From: Acetivibrio sp964466645
Lineage (GTDB): Bacteria; Bacillota; Clostridia; Acetivibrionales; Acetivibrionaceae
Assembly: GCA_964466645.1 (NCBI GenBank)
Contig: CAYXPB010000076.1
Location: 1-18,033, forward strand
Reading direction: 5' to 3'
Length of the DNA stretch: 18,033 nt
The position numbers were made by a program, and so were the translations under genes. The notes under the pieces were generated by a model. It was given only the letters and a program-made list of their open reading frames with translations, ran no database searches and was not told where the DNA came from. Each line of letters opens with the position of its first letter. The first letter of the stretch is position 1. Below, in pieces: positions 8,082 to 14,200 of this stretch.

Positions 8082-9584
8082 TCAGCAAATAAACATTGAC
8101 AAATGCTCAATGTTAAACACATACCCAGCTAGTTCTTTCAAAGCCTTACTTCTTGAATCTATTGTAACTACAGAATTTCTAAAATGACTAATCATATCCG
8201 AATCATTTAAGCTATTACCCATGACAAAGACCTTATCCTCACTAAAATTATTCAGCTGACATATCTTAAGCACCCCTATAAGCTTACTTGCATCATTAGA
8301 GTTTATACTTACAATATCCTTTTCATAAGATACCTTCAACATAGAATTAGACTCTATATTTGCCGTAATATCCTTTTTAAAAGCAAGTACTTTATATACA
8401 GAGTTTTTCTCTTTATACACCCTAGTTTTCGGTATACCCGATAATACTTCCAGCACTTCTTCCTTAATACTCAACGTCTCCTTATAATTCAAACTAAAGT
8501 CAACAACCTGTCCACCATTTGCAAACACACCGCCACTTATAAAGCTTTTTATAGGATTACACTTTTTTAATGCAATATGTAAAGGTAGCGATGTAGCAAG
8601 ATAAATCCTGACCTTATCCTTTAGAAACCGAATATGTTCTATGGCTTTTTCACTTACTACCCCAAATTCATTGGTTATAGTGCCATCGACATCTATAAAT
8701 ATGGCTTCTATATCTTTTTTTAAGGGAACTCTTATAGGTGTATACTCCCCAAAGTATCTTTCAAGCTCTAGATCATACCTATTGGAATAAGATAAATAAC
8801 AGTCACAAAACCTTTTGTCACATTTAAAGGGCTCCACCACACTTTGATTTGTATATATATTAAACATCCTGTTTTTGTTAATGTGGCAGGCAAAAACATC
8901 CCCATTTGCCCTGATAAAAACACTGTCAGATCCGGCATTACAACAACTGTTCTGAACCTTATTTCTTTTCAACTCATTATAGAATAGAGGATCCACTTCT
9001 ATCAAGGACTTAACCTCAGATTCTGTATATCTTGTCTTCTCTCTCTCCTTTGCGTTAATCCACATATATACATCCTTAGGCAATTGTTTACGAAATTCAA
9101 ACACATTTTCGAGAGCCCCAGGTATTGCAACTATTCCCACACATAAATCAATACTGGCTTTGAGAAGCTTTACCTTATCTACAAATTTATCAATAGAAAC
9201 CATTTCCGGATGACAACTTGCCCACAACTTGACCTTTGATAAGTCAACCTTTAATGCTCTTAATTTCTCTAAAAACTCATATTCATTAAAACTTAAATTG
9301 GTTTGACACGATACATACTTACATTTAGGATTAATGGCAAGTTTCCCAATAGCTTCAACATAATGATCATGTACAAGCCCTTCCCCATAGGGCGTAAAAA
9401 AGATTGAGACCTCATTTTTAAACTCTGTAGTATCAATAAAATCGCAAAACCTTTTCAAACACTCCTTGTCCCTTGAAAGCTCCGTTTTATCAGGCTTGCT
9501 TTTTGCAAAGCAGCAATAGGTACAGGAGTAATTGCAAGAAGATAATAAGCCTCTATAATATATGTTTTTCACATTTTTAATCAT
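8082..9584 (-). CDS. STM4011-family radical SAM enzyme fused to a HAD-superfamily hydrolase
   Basis: This 500-residue protein is the last gene of the cassette. The N-terminal part (about 1-285) matches the STM4011 radical SAM family: it opens with YYRGLLSSCNYSCTYC, giving the [4Fe-4S] motif Cys17-x3-Cys21-x2-Cys24. It ends with a SPASM-like Cys-rich segment (ANGDVFACH, later CDKRFCDCYLSYSNR). From about residue 290 comes a separate HAD domain: motif I FIDVDGTIT (Asp298, Asp300), motif II LATS (about 331-332), Lys434 as motif III, and motif IV GNSLNDSDM (Asp461, Asp463). It resembles Cof-type HAD-IIB phosphatases, but the first acidic residue of the usual GDxxND is Asn. ATG at 9584 is preferred to an upstream in-frame ATG at 9662: it matches the family N terminus, has GGAGAG 8 nt upstream, and overlaps the preceding gene by 8 bp. 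Confidence 0.88.
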   Translation of the reverse strand: MIKNVKNIYYRGLLSSCNYSCTYCCFAKSKPDKTELSRDKECLKRFCDFIDTTEFKNEVSIFFTPYGEGLVHDHYVEAIGKLAINPKCKYVSCQTNLSFNEYEFLEKLRALKVDLSKVKLWASCHPEMVSIDKFVDKVKLLKASIDLCVGIVAIPGALENVFEFRKQLPKDVYMWINAKEREKTRYTESEVKSLIEVDPLFYNELKRNKVQNSCCNAGSDSVFIRANGDVFACHINKNRMFNIYTNQSVVEPFKCDKRFCDCYLSYSNRYDLELERYFGEYTPIRVPLKKDIEAIFIDVDGTITNEFGVVSEKAIEHIRFLKDKVRIYLATSLPLHIALKKCNPIKSFISGGVFANGGQVVDFSLNYKETLSIKEEVLEVLSGIPKTRVYKEKNSVYKVLAFKKDITANIESNSMLKVSYEKDIVSINSNDASKLIGVLKICQLNNFSEDKVFVMGNSLNDSDMISHFRNSVVTIDSRSKALKELAGYVFNIEHLSMFIC

Positions 9585-10863
9585 CACAAAAACTCTCCAT
9601 TTTCTGTGCAACAACCTCAGATATAAGCATAGGTCCAATATAATCTGACAATGAAAGACCAAGAGGTGTTAGTTTTATTCTTCCATCGCTTTCTATAATC
9701 CACTTTTCCTTATCAAAGCTTTCGAATATAGGAAAATCCTCAAATAAATATGTACCAAAGACCTCCTTATACTCAGATAAAGCCACTCCCCTATAGTAAA
9801 AGAGATTTTTAACTAAAAATCTCCGTTTTACTTCATCATTGTCCAGCTTATAAAAGCTTATCCCATTAAAAAATTCATTTCGTTCTATATACTTATCCAA
9901 AACGTCCATGCATTTGGATTGTTTTGAGGTATACATTTCGCAAAAATGAAGGTTTCCAATGTAGCTTCTGCCTCCACAGCCTAGAGATATCATATTTCCA
10001 AATCCGCAGCTATCCTCTTTTGAAGGTTTATCTTTTACAAACCTTCTCATGGAAGTTTGAAAATATCCCTTATCTTTTAAAATCTCACATATCATAAAAT
10101 ACATTCTGTATTGAAGCCCGCTATCTATATCAAACTCCTTATATATACCTGTATTTGGCTTTTGATAAAGAGGATAAACAAATATCTCATTTGGTTCGTA
10201 GGAGAGAGTCATATCCAAGGAATACTTCAAGCTTTCAAAAGTCTGCGAACCAATCCCATAAATCAAGTCAATATTAAGGTTGTCAAAGCCTACATGTTTT
10301 ATAACCTTAAGCGCTTTATTGACTTCGTCCACACTGTGAAACCTTTTTAGCATATCCAACTCTTTCTGCACAAAGGATTGAACGCCGATACTTACCCTGT
10401 TTACATTCCTGGATTTTAAGTATACCAATTTTTCATGTGTAGTCTGGTTAGGTGAGGTTTCTATAGATATACTAACCTTGCCTAAATCTATTCCAAAATC
10501 ATACTGTGCTGTATCAAACAGCTTTTCCAATTGATTTATGGAAAGAATAAGAGGAGTCCCACCTCCAAAAATCAATGATTCAAACTGGACACCTTCAAAA
10601 TTCAATACTTCCCTGTAGTTTTTGCCGTGGCGTTTAACTGCCTCAATGTAACAGCTTATTTTTTCAGCACTTTCGCAAGGGATGGAAAATAAATTGCAGT
10701 AGCCGCATTTACTGACACAAAAGGGTATATGAAAATATAGGGTTGTAGGACTTTTGAATAATTCTGAACTATACTCTTTTAACTGTAAATTCTCAATATA
10801 TTGATAAGCAGTCTTATGGGGATAACTATACATATACTGCTTATAAGCGTTATGTATTACCAC
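9577..10863 (-). CDS. STM4012-family radical SAM protein (HemW/coproporphyrinogen oxidase-like)
   Basis: This 428-residue enzyme starts with the family hallmark YSYPHKTAY and then FHIPFCVSKCGYC, which gives the iron-sulfur motif Cys49-x3-Cys53-x2-Cys56. The SAM-contacting GGGTP (100-104) and the HemW-like blocks SIGVQSF and NIDLIYGI follow. A HemW-type C-terminal domain is present (VKNLFYYRGVAL, IKLTPLGLSLSDYIGPML). It lacks the fourth Cys of true HemN oxidases, so it should not be annotated as a heme-pathway oxidase. It probably generates a 5'-deoxyadenosyl radical for an unknown substrate. The start is GTG (10861-10863) with AAGGTGA just upstream, 12 nt after the hydrolase stop; its end overlaps the next gene by 8 bp. 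Confidence 0.9.
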   Translation of the reverse strand: MVIHNAYKQYMYSYPHKTAYQYIENLQLKEYSSELFKSPTTLYFHIPFCVSKCGYCNLFSIPCESAEKISCYIEAVKRHGKNYREVLNFEGVQFESLIFGGGTPLILSINQLEKLFDTAQYDFGIDLGKVSISIETSPNQTTHEKLVYLKSRNVNRVSIGVQSFVQKELDMLKRFHSVDEVNKALKVIKHVGFDNLNIDLIYGIGSQTFESLKYSLDMTLSYEPNEIFVYPLYQKPNTGIYKEFDIDSGLQYRMYFMICEILKDKGYFQTSMRRFVKDKPSKEDSCGFGNMISLGCGGRSYIGNLHFCEMYTSKQSKCMDVLDKYIERNEFFNGISFYKLDNDEVKRRFLVKNLFYYRGVALSEYKEVFGTYLFEDFPIFESFDKEKWIIESDGRIKLTPLGLSLSDYIGPMLISEVVAQKMESFCDD

Positions 10864-10875
10864 AATCTCACCTTC

Positions 10876-11736
10876 TTACAATTTGAAATGTTTGTAAGGA
10901 ACAGTATAAACTATTTCATGTGACAAGCAGTGAAAATGGTAACCATCTTCTCCATAACAGCTTCCGTGGTCTGAACAGGCTATAACAAAGGTTTTGCCCC
11001 TTGCTCTGAATAAGTCAAACAACCTCTCAAGGTGGCTATCTACATATCGGAGTGCTGCAGCATGGGTATCTACTGAGTCTCCCTTTGCGCCTTCAACATA
11101 AAAATAATTCGGATAATGAATACTGTCTATGTTCAAATACATAAAAATTCTCTTATCGGTATCGTATTCTTTAAGTTTTCTTTCAATAAAATTCAATTGA
11201 TTTTCAAAGCTATCCTTTATATGACAGCTAAAGGATGGATGCCAATAACTACGCTTAAAAAACTTTGGAAGCACTCTGTTTATTTCCGTTCTTTTATTAA
11301 AAAAACCTACTCCACCCACACATATTGTTTCGTAGCCCACTTTTTCAAGCCCTTCTATAAAACTTGCGCCCTCAAACAAAAACGCTTCCTTTGGAGCAGG
11401 CATATTTGCAGCCATATCCTTAGGCATAAAAAGTCTTTCCATTTCAAACATCGGTATTGGTTCTGCAGGACTTGGCAAAAATCCTGCAAACATTGCCAGA
11501 TGAGATGGATAAGTGAAATTACCTGGCGCATGACGCTTTTCCCATTTGCCGTACTTGTTAAGATTTGGAGTGTTGTTCTTTTCCTGCTCATCAAAGGCTA
11601 CATCATATCTTAATGTATCGAGGCATACAAATAAAATATCATGTGTACCTACTATCTCATTCATATTTACTGAATATTTGGCTTTGGTAATGTCTCCTAA
11701 GACTTCCATTGGTACTTCCTTAATCCCCTTATCCAT
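10876..11736 (-). CDS. STM4013/SEN3800-family hydrolase, alkaline phosphatase/sulfatase fold
   Basis: This is a 286-residue protein of the alkaline phosphatase superfamily. Visible metal-site and catalytic candidates are Asp40 in CLDTLRYD, Thr75 in the TYPSH motif (the position of the nucleophile in sulfatases and phosphotransferases), His207 in DSIHYPN, the SDHG pair Asp256/His257, and His267. The family core NEIVGTHDILFVCLDTLRYDVA is clear. The nucleophile is Thr rather than sulfatase Cys, so phosphate or phosphonate chemistry is more likely than sulfate ester cleavage. This assignment is inference. The ATG at 11736 overlaps the ATP-grasp stop by 8 bp; ATG at 11709, with GGAAG nearby, is an alternative start. 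Confidence 0.88.
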   Translation of the reverse strand: MDKGIKEVPMEVLGDITKAKYSVNMNEIVGTHDILFVCLDTLRYDVAFDEQEKNNTPNLNKYGKWEKRHAPGNFTYPSHLAMFAGFLPSPAEPIPMFEMERLFMPKDMAANMPAPKEAFLFEGASFIEGLEKVGYETICVGGVGFFNKRTEINRVLPKFFKRSYWHPSFSCHIKDSFENQLNFIERKLKEYDTDKRIFMYLNIDSIHYPNYFYVEGAKGDSVDTHAAALRYVDSHLERLFDLFRARGKTFVIACSDHGSCYGEDGYHFHCLSHEIVYTVPYKHFKL

Positions 11737-12718
11737 AGTTCACCATCCTGATTAATTGATTTTTGTAAATTTTGTTTTCATTATAGATATCTTGGTATAT
11801 CAAATCTCCTTGGGCATTCATTTCTATAATTACAGGCTCCAAATTTTTGCCTCTTAGAAGTATATCGATTCCTGCATAATTTAGCCCTTTAAAACAATCT
11901 ACAGCTTCTTGGCACAGTTCCTCTATCTTGCAGATCACTGTTTGAGGTAGTTTTAGTAAATTTATATCCAAAGCATTGTTATTTAAATGTAGATTTGTGA
12001 TAGGAGAACCGGAACACCTTGCCACCATAAAATCTATTTTTCCAAATTGGTAAACCACCCTTATATCATAACTAAGGTTTTTGTACTTGGGTTTTGGTAT
12101 CCATTTTTCAATAATATATTGTTGTGAGAGAATAAAATTGACCAGATCCTCTATTCTTTCAATTTGGTCTATTCTACGTATTCCTTTTGTGTTAACAAAC
12201 TTTCCATCTACCTTATTAATAGATGTATAAATAACCTCAGAGCCTAACTCTGGATGATATCTATAAGCTATTATTCCAGCTGCACCCGCTCCATATCGTG
12301 GTTTTATAAATAAGCTATAAGATTTATTTTCTCTTATGTATCGCTTTAGGGCACCTGTATCAAGAAATATTTCGTCAACTAAAGGTGTTACAGAAATCCC
12401 CTTTTTTATAAGAACTTCTTTACACTTTCTCTTATCAAGAGTATTAATGATACTTTCCGGAGAGTTCAGGAAAGTCAATTTCTTGTTGTTGCCAATGTCC
12501 TTCAAAAAAGCAGTATATTCTTTTATCAGTATATCTAGATTAGATAGATCTGAATCCTCATATTGAGGTGGATCTATTTTCACAATACTGTTTTTTGCGA
12601 CATGAACAAGTGATGAATCAATCTCACAAAAACTGACCTCTGCACCTAACTCTTGTGCTGCCTTTAAGAAAAATTCCCTTCTTTTAGTTCCTGATTGCCC
12701 TATAAGAATAATATTCAT
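11729..12718 (-). CDS. STM4014-family ATP-grasp protein
   Basis: This 329-residue protein has an ATP-grasp fold. An N-terminal NIILIGQSGTKRREFF segment forms a Rossmann-like preATP-grasp domain. Then come LFIKPRYGAGAAG (Lys139 and the glycine-rich nucleotide loop), EKWIP (Glu204), DIRVV (Arg220), and the metal-binding end GIDIL (Asp285) and IIEMNAQGD (Glu299, Asn301). The residues needed for ATP and magnesium binding all appear present, so it should be an active carboxylate-amine or carboxylate-thiol type ligase; RimK-like enzymes are the nearest functional analogues. It begins 13 nt after the LRR gene, with AAGGA as a weak ribosome binding site, and shares 8 bp with the hydrolase gene. The substrate is unknown. 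Confidence 0.87.
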   Translation of the reverse strand: MNIILIGQSGTKRREFFLKAAQELGAEVSFCEIDSSLVHVAKNSIVKIDPPQYEDSDLSNLDILIKEYTAFLKDIGNNKKLTFLNSPESIINTLDKRKCKEVLIKKGISVTPLVDEIFLDTGALKRYIRENKSYSLFIKPRYGAGAAGIIAYRYHPELGSEVIYTSINKVDGKFVNTKGIRRIDQIERIEDLVNFILSQQYIIEKWIPKPKYKNLSYDIRVVYQFGKIDFMVARCSGSPITNLHLNNNALDINLLKLPQTVICKIEELCQEAVDCFKGLNYAGIDILLRGKNLEPVIIEMNAQGDLIYQDIYNENKIYKNQLIRMVNYG

Positions 12719-12731
12719 AAACTAAAAATCC

Positions 12732-13583
12732 TTACTCTGTCAGCATGGGATAATTTCCATACTCTTCGTCATTTTCCATCTGTTCATCAAGATTTATATT
12801 TATAGGAAGCCCTTTTAATTTCCTCACAAAATCATCCGTTATGAAATGATAATGTAAATCTAATAATTCTAAGTTTCTGAGTTTATCCACATTGTCTATT
12901 ATAAGCTGTGCACCTTTATTTGAAAGATTTCCGTTGGAAAAATCCAACACCTTAAGATTTGAAACAATATCAGAGTTTAAAACTAGTTCAACAATCTCGT
13001 CCTGAATTTCACTGTTACCTAATCCAAGATAGTCTAAGTTCTTGAGATTACAATTTCCGATAAGCTTTTTTATATCTTCAATACTTCCATCAAACCCATA
13101 ATTATCAATTCCAAGGTATAAATTTAGTTTCTTTAATTTAGGCAAGTTGGAATTGGCGATTTCTAAAATAACTGATTTAGGAAGTCCACCGCAGATGATT
13201 TCAAGGGATTGTAACTCAGGATGATTTAATTCACCTAAACTAAGATCGTTGCTTCCTTTAATTATCAAGTGTTTGAGTGTTTTTAAAGACTTTAACAGTT
13301 CACTGTAATTTCCTTGTTCTATCCATGAAACTTCACAATCTTCAGAATCCATATCTCCTATAAAAAGGGTTTCAATATGAGAGAGTTTTTCACTATTTTG
13401 AGAAAACATATCCAGAATTGCCTGGCAGCTATTATCATAGGACTCGCCCCAGCACCCGACAATTATGGTCTTAATAGAGCTTAAGTCCGGATCACTTAAT
13501 ATTTCTTCAGCTAATGTAGCAGCATTTTTGTCTCCATCCTCATAATCCTCGTAGTCATAAAAATATCTTTTTGTGTCAGTCAT
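12732..13583 (-). CDS. STM4015-family leucine-rich-repeat protein
   Basis: First gene of the cassette, 283 residues from MTDTKRYFYD. After an acidic N terminus it carries the family blocks GCWGESYDNS and DSEDCEVSWIEQ. A ladder of LRRs follows: LKTLKHLIIKGS, LPKLKKLNLYLG, LKNLDYLGLGNSEI, NLKVLDFSNGNLSNKGA and NLELLDLHYHFITDDFV. It ends in a short acidic tail, DEQMENDEEYG. No catalytic motif, signal peptide or membrane segment is visible, so it is cytoplasmic and likely binds another protein. In-frame ATG at 13634 is rejected because AGGAGGTG lies 6 nt before the ATG at 13583 and the extra 17 residues do not fit the family. It may be the scaffold, sensor or substrate for the enzymes encoded after it. 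Confidence 0.88.
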   Translation of the reverse strand: MTDTKRYFYDYEDYEDGDKNAATLAEEILSDPDLSSIKTIIVGCWGESYDNSCQAILDMFSQNSEKLSHIETLFIGDMDSEDCEVSWIEQGNYSELLKSLKTLKHLIIKGSNDLSLGELNHPELQSLEIICGGLPKSVILEIANSNLPKLKKLNLYLGIDNYGFDGSIEDIKKLIGNCNLKNLDYLGLGNSEIQDEIVELVLNSDIVSNLKVLDFSNGNLSNKGAQLIIDNVDKLRNLELLDLHYHFITDDFVRKLKGLPININLDEQMENDEEYGNYPMLTE

Positions 13584-13589
13584 ATCACA

Positions 13590-13597
13590 CACCTCCT
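13590..13597 (-). promoter_or_regulatory. Ribosome binding site deciding the LRR gene start
   Basis: AGGAGGTG on the minus strand is 6 nt upstream of the ATG at 13583 and is nearly a perfect anti-Shine-Dalgarno match. It is the strongest such site in the cassette, as expected for its first gene. Confidence 0.8.
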
Positions 13598-13657
13598 TAA
13601 ATAGTATATCAGAATTAATACTTGTTTGAAACATTTGCTTTTAGTTTATATTGTCCT

Positions 13658-13675
13658 TTGGTATAATTATGCCAA
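13658..13675. promoter_or_regulatory. 18-bp near-perfect palindrome in the divergent promoter region
   Basis: TTGGTATAATTATGCCAA matches its own reverse complement at 16 of 18 positions. It sits midway between the cassette (start 13583, minus) and the small membrane protein (start 13739, plus). It overlaps a possible plus promoter (TTGGTA 13658-13663, 18-nt spacer, TATGAT 13682-13687). On the minus strand it contains TTGGCA, with TATAAA farther downstream at a long 19-nt spacing. It looks like an operator for a dimeric repressor that could control both directions. Confidence 0.45.
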
Positions 13676-13738
13676 GAACGGTATGATTTTGTACAGTGGG
13701 TGTTTGTTTTGAAAATTTTAGGAGAGGAAGTATAGAGC

Positions 13739-14083
13739 GTGAGGGATAAAATAGTGAACAATGTAGAAACTGATTTGAATTGTGAAATAAATGAGGTTAG
13801 AAATGAATTCAGGTCTTTTAAGAGAAGATTAAGTGTTATAGCTAACATAATTATTCCGGGTGCGGGTTTTGTATTATATGGGAAGTTATATATTAAAGGT
13901 GCAATAGCATTTATTGCGTATTTTGCATATAATTATTTGGTTTTCAAGAGCATGCATCCTCTAATTAAGACGACAGGATATAGTATTCCAACACGGGGAG
14001 TACTAAATTTGATGACCTTATACTTACCAGCACTTATTATAAAATTGTATAGTACTGTTATGGTTGCTTCATTCAAAGATTAG
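13739..14083 (+). CDS. Small multi-pass membrane protein, unknown function
   Basis: This 114-residue protein has about 28 polar residues and then three hydrophobic segments (about 31-48, 53-69 and 91-109). The IIPGAGFVLYGKLYIKGAI stretch resembles the Pro-Gly-x-Gly, Tyr-x-Gly and Lys-Gly pattern of TM2-like membrane proteins, a weak resemblance. The start is GTG at 13739, with GGAGAGGAAG about 8-10 nt upstream; GTG at 13754 is an alternative. It is transcribed away from the cassette and shares its upstream region. I cannot assign a role. A weak hairpin (TGTTTG 14090-14095 with CAAACA 14103-14108) follows the stop and could be a poor terminator. Confidence 0.7.
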   Translation: MRDKIVNNVETDLNCEINEVRNEFRSFKRRLSVIANIIIPGAGFVLYGKLYIKGAIAFIAYFAYNYLVFKSMHPLIKTTGYSIPTRGVLNLMTLYLPALIIKLYSTVMVASFKD

Positions 14084-14151
14084 CAGAAGTGTTTGTGTTA
14101 AGCAAACAATGATTTTCTTGCCTTTAGGATTAATTTTAGAAGTGCTTTTTC

Positions 14152-14200
14152 GAAGATTTTACTTAAGATCGGATAAAGATATATAATGGAGTGATTTGAG
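14152..14200 (+). promoter_or_regulatory. Conserved control region, first lipoprotein gene
   Basis: TTACTT (14159-14164), a 17-nt spacer, TATAAT (14182-14187) and GGAGTGA (14188-14194) directly precede a TTG start. If the first two are a promoter, the transcript would begin at or after the ribosome binding site, which is odd. The shared GAAGA...TTACTTAAG...CGGATAAA core may therefore be a non-sigma-A promoter or a binding site. Confidence 0.4.

Noticed and set aside
9577..10863. Annotation of the HemW-like protein as coproporphyrinogen III oxidase
   Set aside because: It lacks the fourth Cys of HemN, carries the STM4012 N-terminal hallmark, and sits in a cassette with no heme genes.
11116..11613. 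A 165-codon open frame on the plus strand, opposite the STM4013-like hydrolase
   Set aside because: It lies antisense to a well-conserved gene, has no clear ribosome binding site, and its His/Lys/Phe-rich composition is what antisense of such a gene gives.
13603..13608. TATACT with an upstream TG (extended -10) before the LRR gene, minus strand
   Set aside because: The transcript would start inside the AGGAGGTG ribosome binding site, and the -35 match is poor.
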